A stretch of 64,000 nt of DNA, taken from contig JAKLIF010000002.1 of NCBI GenBank assembly GCA_022709755.1, positions 277,730 through 341,729 of the forward strand, read 5' to 3'. This DNA comes from Elusimicrobiota bacterium. Lineage in GTDB: Bacteria > Elusimicrobiota > Elusimicrobia > FEN-1173 > JAKLIF01. How positions within the stretch are numbered: position 1 is the stretch's first letter; each line of letters begins with the position of its first letter. Both the position numbers and the translations under genes were made by a program. Of the stretch, positions 56,677 through 64,000 are shown piece by piece. The notes under the pieces are model-generated. The model ran no database searches. It worked only from the letters and a program-made list of their open reading frames with translations, and was not told where the DNA came from.

Positions 56677-57560
56677 TGCACGCTCACCAACACAGTCATA
56701 TCAGTCATGAAACTCGCCGCGCTCTCGGCATGTCGCTGGGCTTCACCCTCCTTTTGTTTGCGGTGGAATTGGCCGGCGGACTGTGGACTCATTCCATCGC
56801 CCTGTTGTCGGATTCTTTCCATGTCTTCGTTGATGGATTGGCATTGGGTCTGGCCTATTTATCGGTCACCCTGGCGGAGCGGCCCGCTTCTTCAGAGCGC
56901 ACGTACGGTTGGCATCGGGCGGAGGTCCTCGCGGCCCTGGCCAACGGGGTGTTTGTGGCGGTATTGGGGTTCGGGATCGTCTGGGAGGCTGTCCAGCGGA
57001 TGGGGAATATGGTTCCAATCAAGACCGGCCCCATGTTGTTCGTGGCGGTCAGCGGGCTTCTGGTGAATCTGGTCATTGCTTGGAAGCTGCACTCGTTCTC
57101 CCATGGGGATATCAATGTCCGGGGGGCCTTCCTGCACGTCATCGGTGATACATTGGCCAGCGTGGGCGTGGTGGTCGGCGGGATGATTGTGCATTGGAGC
57201 CGCCTCTGGATCGTCGATCCACTGGTCGGGATCTTCATCGCCGGGCTCATCCTCGTCAACGGGGTCCGACTCATCAAAGACAGCGTCCATATCCTGCTGG
57301 AAGGGGTTCCCGATCATCTCCGCTTGGACGACGTCGTCGAATCCATCAAGGAGATCCCCGGGGTGGAGAGAGTGGATGACATTCACATCTGGACCATCTG
57401 CTCCCATTTCTGCTCGATGTCGGCCCACGTCAAAGTCGCTTTTTTTCAGCCCGATGAACAGAAAAAGGCGAGTGCGGCCATCCATTCCCTGCTTCAGACC
57501 CGTTACGGCATCCATCATGCCACCATCGAGCTCTCCACGGACGACCCGGTACAACCTTGA
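56673..57560 (+). CDS. Cation diffusion facilitator (CDF) transporter
   Basis: A 295-residue metal-proton antiporter. A His-rich N-terminus (MMHAHQHSHISH) precedes six helices. The metal site shows D47 and H50-x3-D54 (SDSFHVFVD), with a second H-x3-D in LHVIGD in a later helix. A C-terminal cytoplasmic domain (about 205-295) follows. The His/Asp pattern fits zinc-type CDFs, though cobalt or iron is possible. It overlaps the M23 gene by 4 bases and the next gene by 4 bases. Confidence 0.9.
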   Translation: MMHAHQHSHISHETRRALGMSLGFTLLLFAVELAGGLWTHSIALLSDSFHVFVDGLALGLAYLSVTLAERPASSERTYGWHRAEVLAALANGVFVAVLGFGIVWEAVQRMGNMVPIKTGPMLFVAVSGLLVNLVIAWKLHSFSHGDINVRGAFLHVIGDTLASVGVVVGGMIVHWSRLWIVDPLVGIFIAGLILVNGVRLIKDSVHILLEGVPDHLRLDDVVESIKEIPGVERVDDIHIWTICSHFCSMSAHVKVAFFQPDEQKKASAAIHSLLQTRYGIHHATIELSTDDPVQP

Positions 57561-59632
57561 TCGATTTTCCACGCTTCCATAAACCCAAGAGCGATTCGCT
57601 CCCCTATTTCCCGTTACTCTTGTGGATTCTCACCGTCGGCGGTATCCATACATTTTTTTGTATCCGTTATTTCGGTGCGAGCGGTCGCGATATCGTGGAC
57701 ATCGTCTATCCGTGGAACGCGAGGATGATGGTCGAATGGCTCCACCAGCTCGGCCGGTTCGGCCTAACGCTGTTGTTCTTCTTCGGGGCCTGGGCGGTCG
57801 GGCGCGTGACCCTGGAGAAAAGATCGGAACTCCATCGGGATTTCTTCGTTTCCTCCGCAGTCGGGCTGGTCGTCATGTCCTTCGTCGCGTATTTCCTGGC
57901 GGTGGCCCATCTGTCGAGGCCCGTGATCCTGCGCGCGGTCTTCATGATGACGGTCGTTTTGGGCGTCGGGGAGGTCGCGCCGTTGTGGAGACGGATATCC
58001 CTGAAAGGATTTATCTGCCGTCGGGAATGGGCCTTCACGGAGCGGGGGCTCCTCAATGTCCTGTTGGCGTGTGGTGTCCTTCTTTTTTTCCTGACATCCA
58101 TCGTCCCAGAGACGTTCTATGATGCCCTCGTCTATCACCTGGCGGTTCCGCAGGCCTACCTTCAAGCGGGACGCATGGTGGATATGGCGGGAGTGCACTT
58201 GAGTCGCCTGCCGGGGTTGGCCCAGATGACCTACCTGTGGGGTCTGGTCCTGGGCGACGACCGGATGTGTAAGTTGATCAATGTCGGATGCGGGCTCTTG
58301 TGGGCGGGCGCTTTATCAAGCTGGGTCCAGCGGATCTGGGGCGGTCTGTCGGGGCGTTGGGCGGCCCTTCTTCTCTTGAGCACGCCGATGATCGGCGTGT
58401 CGATCTGGTCATGCAATAATGACGTGTTGTGCGGATACTTTTGTTTTGTATCCATGACGATCTGGATGGATTTTTGGAATAAAGGTCCTTCTGAGAACAA
58501 GAATCTGAATATGCTCCTGTCCGGTCTTCTATTGGGGGCGGCCACGGCCACGAAATACACCGCCATTTTTGCGTCCCCGTTTTTTGCATGGCATTTCCTC
58601 ATGAAGTGTCAGGACGAAAAAAAGTTCTTGTGGCGGGACGGACTTTATTTCGCCGTCGGATTCCTCATCCCGCTCGCCCCCTGGTGGATCCGGACCGGGT
58701 TCTGGACCGGGAACCCGTTCTTTCCAAAAGCGACGGGACTGTTCAAAGGCGATATCGCCGAAGCGCTGGCGTTGATGGGCCCGTGGGACGCCGATGTGCG
58801 CGGACATCTGAATTTTCCCATGAGAGCGATGTCCATCCTCCGGGAGGGATTGTGGGGGGTCTATGAGGGGCGGTTCGGTTTCATCGGACCGATGTTCCTG
58901 TGTCTGATGCCGATGATGTTGTTCTTGCGGCGTTCCTATCACCTGGATTCTCTCGCGCTCTATGCCTCGTTCTCATACTTGTTTTTTGTGTGGCAGTCGG
59001 GTCGGTTGAGATATTTCCTTCCGCACTTGGCCGTTTTATATGCCCTCTCGGCCGCCGCCCTCAAAAACTTCGATGATCACCCCGACGCCTCCCCCTGGGC
59101 CCATTCCGCCCGCGCCATCACCCGTTCCATCGCCGCGTTCCTGGTGGTTCTGAACCTGTTCTGGTTGGTCATGGTGTTCCATCGGTTCAATCAGGGATGG
59201 GATGTGGTCTGGGGCCGGCAGACCGCATCGGAATATCTGAGACGGGAACACATCGGCGTCTATGGCCACCCGTCCCAGGGCGCTTTCGATTTTTTGAGGA
59301 ATCGGGGCGTGAGGAGCCAGGACAAGGTCTTCATCATCGGAGAGGCCCGCAGTTATCGTTGTCCGGGGCAGGCGATCGTCTCTTCCGCGTTCAACATGCC
59401 CATCTATGCGCGTTGGCTCCAAACAATGACGCCGCCATTGTTTCTCGATCAGATGAAGAAGGAAGGAGTCACCCACCTCGTCATCAACCTGCCGGAGATG
59501 AAGAGAATCGTTCCCGAACCGTATAAAACCGACGTTTACTTGAGACCCTTGGGGACAGTGATCGATACCCTGGGAGCCCCTGTTTATCGGGATCGATGGA
59601 CGATCGTTTTTGAGATGCCGAAGATCATCTGA
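57557..59632 (+). CDS. GT-C-like polytopic glycosyltransferase
   Basis: A 691-residue membrane protein with 11-13 helices in its first 550 residues and a soluble C-terminal domain. An extracytoplasmic loop has ETFYDALVYHLAVP (about residues 189-202), recalling the acidic catalytic loop of GT-C/GT39 enzymes that use polyprenyl-phosphate sugar donors. The acceptor is unknown. The start is TTG, its T overlapping the CDF stop (57557-57560), so it depends on coupling. The weakly similar polytopic protein at 32.3 kb may be a distant relative. Confidence 0.65.
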   Translation: MIDFPRFHKPKSDSLPYFPLLLWILTVGGIHTFFCIRYFGASGRDIVDIVYPWNARMMVEWLHQLGRFGLTLLFFFGAWAVGRVTLEKRSELHRDFFVSSAVGLVVMSFVAYFLAVAHLSRPVILRAVFMMTVVLGVGEVAPLWRRISLKGFICRREWAFTERGLLNVLLACGVLLFFLTSIVPETFYDALVYHLAVPQAYLQAGRMVDMAGVHLSRLPGLAQMTYLWGLVLGDDRMCKLINVGCGLLWAGALSSWVQRIWGGLSGRWAALLLLSTPMIGVSIWSCNNDVLCGYFCFVSMTIWMDFWNKGPSENKNLNMLLSGLLLGAATATKYTAIFASPFFAWHFLMKCQDEKKFLWRDGLYFAVGFLIPLAPWWIRTGFWTGNPFFPKATGLFKGDIAEALALMGPWDADVRGHLNFPMRAMSILREGLWGVYEGRFGFIGPMFLCLMPMMLFLRRSYHLDSLALYASFSYLFFVWQSGRLRYFLPHLAVLYALSAAALKNFDDHPDASPWAHSARAITRSIAAFLVVLNLFWLVMVFHRFNQGWDVVWGRQTASEYLRREHIGVYGHPSQGAFDFLRNRGVRSQDKVFIIGEARSYRCPGQAIVSSAFNMPIYARWLQTMTPPLFLDQMKKEGVTHLVINLPEMKRIVPEPYKTDVYLRPLGTVIDTLGAPVYRDRWTIVFEMPKII

Positions 59633-59640
59633 GACCCCTC

Positions 59641-60948
59641 ATGACATTCGAAACACAGCTGAAGAGCCCCCGGGTTTGGAGTTGGGCCCTTTACGATTTT
59701 GCCAATTCCGCCTTCGCGACCACCGTCCTGGCGGTTGTCTTTAACGTCTATTTCGTCAAGCACGTCGTCGGTCCGGCTGGATTCACCGTCGGATCGTGGA
59801 ACATCCCGGCCGAAGCTCTGTGGAGCTATACAGTGGCCGCGTCCATGCTGTTTCTTTTCCTCCTCATGCCGCTGTTGGGGGCCATCGCCGACCATTCCGG
59901 CAGGAAAAGACAGTTCTTGATTATCCACTGGCTGATCGGTTCCCTGGCCAGCGCCGCGCTGTTCTTCGTGCGGCCCGGAACGGTCCTTCTGGCCATGGGA
60001 CTCTTCATGTTGGCGAATATCGGTTTCGCCGGCGGGAACGTTTTCTATAACGCATTCTTGCCGTCCTTGGGAGATCAGAAGACCGTCGGGCGCCTGTCGG
60101 GTTTCGGATGGGCGGTCGGTTATCTGGGCGGAGGGTTGTGTCTGGCGTTGAACCTGTGGATGATCCGCGCTCCCCACATGTTCGGATTGTCCTCCGGAGA
60201 TTTCATCCCCGTTCGGGCCAGTCTCGGCGTGGTCGGCTTGTGGTGGATCGTCTTCTCCATCCCGATGGTCTTCTGGGTCAAAGAGACGGGAACCATCACA
60301 CTGTTGAGGCCGGACCAATCCTATATCCGCCTGGGATGGGGCCGGCTGTGCGACACATATCGGAACGTGCGGCATTATCGAAACCTCTTTAAATTCTGGA
60401 TCTCCTATCTCCTTTACAACGACGGGATCGAGACCATGATCCTGATGGCCTCCGTGTTCGGCGCGCAGGCGTTGGGAATGTCTCAGGACGAATTGGTTAT
60501 GTGTTTTCTAATGATTCAGGGCGTGGCGTTCCTGGGGGCGCTCCTGTTCGGTTGGATGGCGGACAAGATCCGTCATAAGCCGACGCTGTTCATCTCGTTG
60601 GGGGTCTATACCGCCGTGACGGTGTGGGCTTGTCTGATGACGTCGAGCCGTGAGTTCTGGGTATTGGGCGTTGTGGTCGGGCTTGTGTTGGGCGGCAGTC
60701 AGGCCGCGAGCCGTTCGTTCATGACAGTGCTCATCCCGCCGGAGAAGAACGTCGAGTTTTTTTCATTTTTCGCCTTAGTCGGAAAATTGACGACCGTGTT
60801 GGGCCCGTTGACGTTCGGGTTGGTCAGCCAATACGCCGGTCTCCGCGCCGGCGTGGCGTCATTGCTGGTATTTTTCGTGATGGGCGCGCTGTTGCTTCTT
60901 TTCGTCAAAGAACCGCTCACCCATTCCACATCTCCTTCATCGGTCTAG
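59641..60948 (+). CDS. MFS transporter, UMF1/Atg22-like
   Basis: A 435-residue 12-helix permease. The N-terminus SWALYDFANSAFATTV (about residues 14-29) is the signature of the UMF1 group, related to the fungal vacuolar effluxer Atg22. The substrate is unknown; amino-acid efflux is suggested only by distant relatives. It lies 8 bases after the GT-C gene and is the last gene of the run begun by mnmE. A 324-base intergenic region follows. Confidence 0.85.
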   Translation: MTFETQLKSPRVWSWALYDFANSAFATTVLAVVFNVYFVKHVVGPAGFTVGSWNIPAEALWSYTVAASMLFLFLLMPLLGAIADHSGRKRQFLIIHWLIGSLASAALFFVRPGTVLLAMGLFMLANIGFAGGNVFYNAFLPSLGDQKTVGRLSGFGWAVGYLGGGLCLALNLWMIRAPHMFGLSSGDFIPVRASLGVVGLWWIVFSIPMVFWVKETGTITLLRPDQSYIRLGWGRLCDTYRNVRHYRNLFKFWISYLLYNDGIETMILMASVFGAQALGMSQDELVMCFLMIQGVAFLGALLFGWMADKIRHKPTLFISLGVYTAVTVWACLMTSSREFWVLGVVVGLVLGGSQAASRSFMTVLIPPEKNVEFFSFFALVGKLTTVLGPLTFGLVSQYAGLRAGVASLLVFFVMGALLLLFVKEPLTHSTSPSSV

Positions 60949-61272
60949 TCTTTCCCTGTTGTTCCCACGCACTATTTCACTATTTACTATTCCACCCTCT
61001 TCGCAGCGCTCCGCCCCAACCACTTCTTGAATGCGGGGCTGTCCCGCGTCAGTGTCCAAGGTTGGGACGAGGGTTGGTCGCATCCCAATTACGCAAAAGA
61101 TAGGGACAGTCACCTCTATTTATAAATTGTTGTGACGCTTCCGGGGAACGTAAACGCGACCGCTATTCACCATTCCACCATTTCACTATTTACCACCCCA
61201 CTATCCAGTTGTGCACCTTCTCCCACGCGGGTACAATATAGGCCTGCGGATACGGTAAAGGGGGAAACAACC
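60949..61272. other. Intergenic region with short repeats, possible mobile-element scar
   Basis: No credible gene of its own. The 14-mer ATTTCACTATTTAC occurs at 60974-60987 and again at 61180-61193, in both cases near CTATTC or CATTCCACC runs. A GATAGGGACAGTCACC segment (61099-61114) resembles sequences I associate with REP-type transposase flanks, from memory only. The OsmC promoter occupies 61209-61237. The rest shows nothing recognisable. Confidence 0.5.
61209..61237 (+). promoter_or_regulatory. Predicted promoter of the osmC-rubrerythrin pair
   Basis: TTGTGC (61209-61214), a 17-bp spacer and TACAAT (61232-61237). A leader of about 30 nt carries an AAAGGGGG Shine-Dalgarno before the ATG at 61273. 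Confidence 0.6.
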
Positions 61273-61710
61273 ATGGCGATGACGAAACAAGTGAAAGTGA
61301 CTGCGAAGTTGGTGGACAAATTCCGGGTGGAATGCCAGATCGATAAACATAAGCTCATCATCGATCAACCCGTTCAGATGGGCGGCACGGACATGGGGCC
61401 GACCCCCCTTCAATACATGCACGCTTCGTTGGCTGGATGTCTGGCAGCCACGGCGCGGATCACCGCGATGCAGAAAAAGATCGATATCAAGAATTTGGAA
61501 GTCACCGTGGATGGCGAGCTGGATCTGGAAGTCATCATGGGGAAAAGCCAGAGCGTTCGCGCGGGATTCAACGGATTGACGCTGTCTGTCAAGCTGGACG
61601 CGGAGTTGACGGCGGAACAGAAGGCGGAGTTCCTGAAGGAAGTGGAGCGGCGTTGCCCGGTATCGGACAATATCGCCAATGTCACTCCTGTCACGATCCG
61701 CATCGTATAA
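61273..61710 (+). CDS. OsmC/Ohr family peroxiredoxin-like protein
   Basis: A 145-residue protein that reduces organic hydroperoxides through a cysteine pair, here C56 (SLAGCLAA) and C128 (RRCPVSDN), both conserved family positions. The length and the SVSLAGC/CPVSDNI contexts are closer to the OsmC than to the Ohr branch. It starts at the ATG 61273 with a clear Shine-Dalgarno. The rubrerythrin gene follows 20 bases later, suggesting a small peroxide-defence operon under one promoter. Confidence 0.88.
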   Translation: MAMTKQVKVTAKLVDKFRVECQIDKHKLIIDQPVQMGGTDMGPTPLQYMHASLAGCLAATARITAMQKKIDIKNLEVTVDGELDLEVIMGKSQSVRAGFNGLTLSVKLDAELTAEQKAEFLKEVERRCPVSDNIANVTPVTIRIV

Positions 61711-61730
61711 CAACCATCAGGGAGGATCAC

Positions 61731-62306
61731 ATGGCCAGCATCAAAGGAACAAAGACAGAAAAAAATCTCTTGGCGTCTTTTGCGGGAGAATCCCAGGCGC
61801 GGAATCGCTACTCGTTCTTTGCGAGTGCGGCGGAGAAAGAAGGTTTCCCTGAGATTGCCGCGATATTCCTGGAAACGGCGGAACACGAGCGCATCCATGC
61901 CAAAAACATGTTCAAACATCTGGAGGGCGGTGACGTGGAGATCACGGCATCGTATCCGGCAGGGGTGATCGGCACCACGGCTGAAAATCTGGAAGCGTCC
62001 GCCGCCGGGGAACTTCACGAACACTCACAGCTTTATCCGGCATTTGCCGACGAGGCGCAGAAAGAAGGGTTTCCCCAGATCGCGGTCATGTATCGGGGCA
62101 TCGCCCGCGCCGAAGTCTATCACGAAAAGCGGTTCCGGTCTCTCCTGTCTTGCCTGAAAGATGGGAAACTTTTTAAAAGAGATACGCCGGTCCGCTGGAA
62201 ATGCACCAAGTGCGGATACATCCACGAAGGGAAGGAAGCGCCGCTCGTGTGCGTCGTGTGCAAACACCCGCAGAAGTATTTCATCGCCTTGGCGGAGAAT
62301 CAGTAG
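61731..62306 (+). CDS. Rubrerythrin
   Basis: A 191-residue di-iron peroxidase of anaerobes. The four-helix bundle carries E20 and an E-x-x-H pair (E53-H56), and a second glutamate set follows near residues 98-130. The C-terminal rubredoxin-like domain has two CxxC pairs (CTKC and CVVC). It reduces hydrogen peroxide with electrons from the rubredoxin centre. Together with OsmC this points to an anaerobic or microaerophilic lifestyle. The ATG has a GGAGG Shine-Dalgarno. Confidence 0.94.
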   Translation: MASIKGTKTEKNLLASFAGESQARNRYSFFASAAEKEGFPEIAAIFLETAEHERIHAKNMFKHLEGGDVEITASYPAGVIGTTAENLEASAAGELHEHSQLYPAFADEAQKEGFPQIAVMYRGIARAEVYHEKRFRSLLSCLKDGKLFKRDTPVRWKCTKCGYIHEGKEAPLVCVVCKHPQKYFIALAENQ

Positions 62307-62320
62307 GGCTGTTTCGCGGG

Positions 62321-63283
62321 CTAAAGAGAGGTCTTTGAGGGGAAAGATCGGGTGACTGGTTCGGCGGGCTTCGCCCCTTGTCCCGAGTTTCGGCGGATGA
62401 GTTCGGTGTTGATGAGGTCCAGGATGGCCCGCTTGGCCCTGTCCCACCGTGGCGCGATGAGGTAGTCTCCGCGTATTTCCCCCACCAATCGTTGAACCGA
62501 TGTCCTTTCCGGCAGCCGTTCCAAAAAGTCGGCTGTCAGTTTGACGTAATCCCCCAAGGTCATCACGGGCAGTTCCCCGCGCTCGTATTCAGCCACGAAT
62601 CCGGTGTCTTTCGCCACATAGAAATGATGGATTTTGACGGAGTCGACGTTCAATCCGGCCATCGCGTCCGCTGTCCGCATCATCATCTCGCGGGTTTCCC
62701 ATGGAAACCCGGCGATCACGTGGACGCAGATCTTGGCGCGGCTTTGCCGGACCAGTTTGTAGGCGCGCAGGAATTCGGAGAAGGTGTGGCCGCGGTTGAC
62801 GCGCGACAGCGTCGTCTCATGGATGCTCTGTAGTCCCAGTTCCACCCACACTTCGGGCAGTTTGTCCGCATAAGAATCGATCAAACCCACCACGTCGGCG
62901 TCGATGCAGTCGGGCCGGGTCCCGATGGAGAGACCGATCATGTCCGGATATCGGAACACCGTGTCATACAGTGATTTCAGTCGTTCCACCGGGCCGTGGG
63001 TATTGCTGAACGCCTGGAAATAAAGGATGTATTTGCAGTCGCCGTAGATGTTCCGTTGGAAGGACATCCCTTTTTCGATCTGATCGGTCAACGGTTCCCG
63101 TGTCCCGACGCTGTTGAGGCTGAAGGAGCGGTTATCGCAGTAGAGGCATCCTCCCGTGCCGCGGGTTCCGTCCCGGTTCGGGCAGGTGAATCCCGCGTCC
63201 ACGGGGACCTTTCGGACCGGGAAGGGATGCTTTTCGGACAGATATTGCCGGAATGTGTGGAAGCGATAGACGGCGTGGCTCAT
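62321..63283 (-). CDS. Radical SAM protein, YhcC/TIGR01212-like
   Basis: A 320-residue radical-SAM protein from the ATG at 63283. Three cysteines C34, C46 and C49 sit in a C-x11-C-x2-C arrangement (TCPNRDG ... GGCLYC), the signature of this subfamily and different from the usual C-x3-C-x2-C. Later motifs G-x-S-I-G-T-R-P-D-C and the HHFYVAKDT segment also match the family. The biological role is unclear. An ATG at 63352 would add 23 residues but overlaps the divergent mutY start, so I prefer 63283. Confidence 0.82.
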   Translation of the reverse strand: MSHAVYRFHTFRQYLSEKHPFPVRKVPVDAGFTCPNRDGTRGTGGCLYCDNRSFSLNSVGTREPLTDQIEKGMSFQRNIYGDCKYILYFQAFSNTHGPVERLKSLYDTVFRYPDMIGLSIGTRPDCIDADVVGLIDSYADKLPEVWVELGLQSIHETTLSRVNRGHTFSEFLRAYKLVRQSRAKICVHVIAGFPWETREMMMRTADAMAGLNVDSVKIHHFYVAKDTGFVAEYERGELPVMTLGDYVKLTADFLERLPERTSVQRLVGEIRGDYLIAPRWDRAKRAILDLINTELIRRNSGQGAKPAEPVTRSFPSKTSL

Positions 63284-63324
63284 AAACGTCGGAATATTTC
63301 CCTTCTGTTCTCCCCGAGGACAAA

Positions 63325-63333
63325 TGATAAAAT
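63325..63333 (+). promoter_or_regulatory. Extended -10 before mutY, leaderless geometry
   Basis: TGATAAAAT (63325-63333), a TGn-extended -10, lies 10 bases before the mutY ATG with no Shine-Dalgarno between. No clear -35 is visible, as is usual for extended -10 promoters. Confidence 0.5.
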
Positions 63334-63343
63334 CGAGTTGCGT

Positions 63344-64000
63344 ATGGTTCAATCCGGTTCAACTTCTTTCAACCCGTCCCCCGTCGCCGCGCGGAATAAA
63401 CTGATCCGGTGGTATCGGCGGTACGGCCGCCATGACCTGCCCTGGAGGCGGACGGCGGACCCTTATGCCGTTTTTGTCTCCGAACTCATGCTTCAACAGA
63501 CCACGGTGGCGACCGTGATTCCATACTATAAGAAATTTTTAAAAAAGTTTCCGAATTTTCGCCGGTTGGGCATGGCCCCGCTTGAAAAAGTGATGGAGCT
63601 GTGGTCCGGTCTGGGGTATTACGCGCGCGCCCGCCACCTTCATGCCGCGGCCCGCACGGTCATCCGTGATTTCGGCGGGGTGTTCCCGACCGCCAAAGAC
63701 GATGTGTTGGCGTTGCCGGGGGTGGGCCGTTACACGGCCGGAGCCATCCTCTCTTTCGCTTTCAATCGCCCGGAGGCTGTCCTGGACGGGAACGTCATCC
63801 GGGTTTTATGCCGGATCTACGGGATTCAGGAAGACCCTTCCCGGGGCGTCGTCCGCGAACGCTTGTGGACTATTGCGCAGAAGATGGTTCCGCAAAGCGG
63901 CGGACGGGAGATCAATTCGGCGTTGATGGATTTCGGCGCGACCCTGTGCCGCCCGATGGGGCCCGATTGTTTCCGATGCCCGCTCGCCGCCCTGTGCCGC
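63344..64000 (+). CDS. mutY: A/G-specific adenine glycosylase MutY, 3'-truncated by window edge
   Basis: The first 219 codons are open to the last base of the window. LPWR and SELMLQQTTV near residues 31-54, the HhH motif LPGVGRYTAGAI, the catalytic Asp in VLDGNVIRVL, and the four-cysteine cluster C-x6-C-x2-C-x5-C (CRPMGPDCFRC...LC) are all present. The HhH-GPD fold is complete here; the C-terminal NUDIX-like 8-oxoG-recognition domain should follow outside the window. MutY removes A opposite 8-oxoG. It is divergent from the radical-SAM gene. Confidence 0.93.
   Translation, partial: MVQSGSTSFNPSPVAARNKLIRWYRRYGRHDLPWRRTADPYAVFVSELMLQQTTVATVIPYYKKFLKKFPNFRRLGMAPLEKVMELWSGLGYYARARHLHAAARTVIRDFGGVFPTAKDDVLALPGVGRYTAGAILSFAFNRPEAVLDGNVIRVLCRIYGIQEDPSRGVVRERLWTIAQKMVPQSGGREINSALMDFGATLCRPMGPDCFRCPLAALCR

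Overview
The window looks like one continuous piece of a GC-rich, Gram-negative-type bacterial chromosome, and it carries the replication-origin neighbourhood. Genes are dense, operons are tight with many ATGA-type or few-base junctions, and most genes lie on the + strand. YidC has the long periplasmic domain of diderm bacteria. I see no phage, IS or CRISPR array and no tRNA or rRNA gene. A giant secreted multi-protease protein, a diguanylate cyclase fused to a glycogen-binding module and a PLP-enzyme family often met in uncultivated lineages suggest a candidate phylum such as Omnitrophota or Elusimicrobiota. That placement is inference, not shown by the sequence.

Layout. 1-0.9 kb: a SemiSWEET end, a release-factor-like ribosome-rescue protein and a small orphan. 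1-9.3 kb: metG (minus strand), ndk, pckG, gyrA, archease and rtcB. 9.4-15 kb: three secreted phosphodiesterase/alkaline-phosphatase-like proteins (two of them tandem paralogs), an orphan CheY-like regulator, a small membrane protein, a PilZ protein and a DedA protein. 15-26 kb: the replication block dnaE, a CheY-like gene, dnaA, dnaN, recF, a dciA-like gene and gyrB. Three perfect DnaA boxes at exact 11-bp spacing lie upstream of dnaA, and a second box cluster lies between dnaA and dnaN. 26-34 kb: a PLP enzyme, carB, the cyclase-CBM48 fusion and a GT-C-like membrane protein. 34-46.4 kb: one minus-strand gene of about 4,127 codons. 46.8-51 kb: a Gld-type ABC system. 51-55.7 kb: rpmH-rnpA-yidD-yidC-jag-mnmE. 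55.7-64 kb: an M23 peptidase, a cation efflux protein, a second GT-C-like protein, an MFS permease, OsmC, rubrerythrin, a YhcC-like radical-SAM protein and the start of mutY.

The standout is the giant protein. It carries a secretion signal, a Tiki/ChaN-like domain, two complete subtilisin (S8) catalytic domains whose D/H/S residues are all exactly 1,458 residues apart, a CPBP-type intramembrane protease module between the two copies, and an HExxH motif near the C-terminus. The two halves are a diverged internal duplication, so this looks like an ancient single-chain multi-protease rather than an assembly artefact.

Other themes are a c-di-GMP axis (cyclase with a canonical inhibitory site, plus PilZ), a set of genes (dnaE, rpmH, mutY and possibly others) whose -10 boxes end only 9-10 nt before the start codon with no Shine-Dalgarno, implying leaderless mRNAs, and an origin-proximal gene order in which the usual rpmH-to-mnmE block sits about 31 kb away from dnaA.
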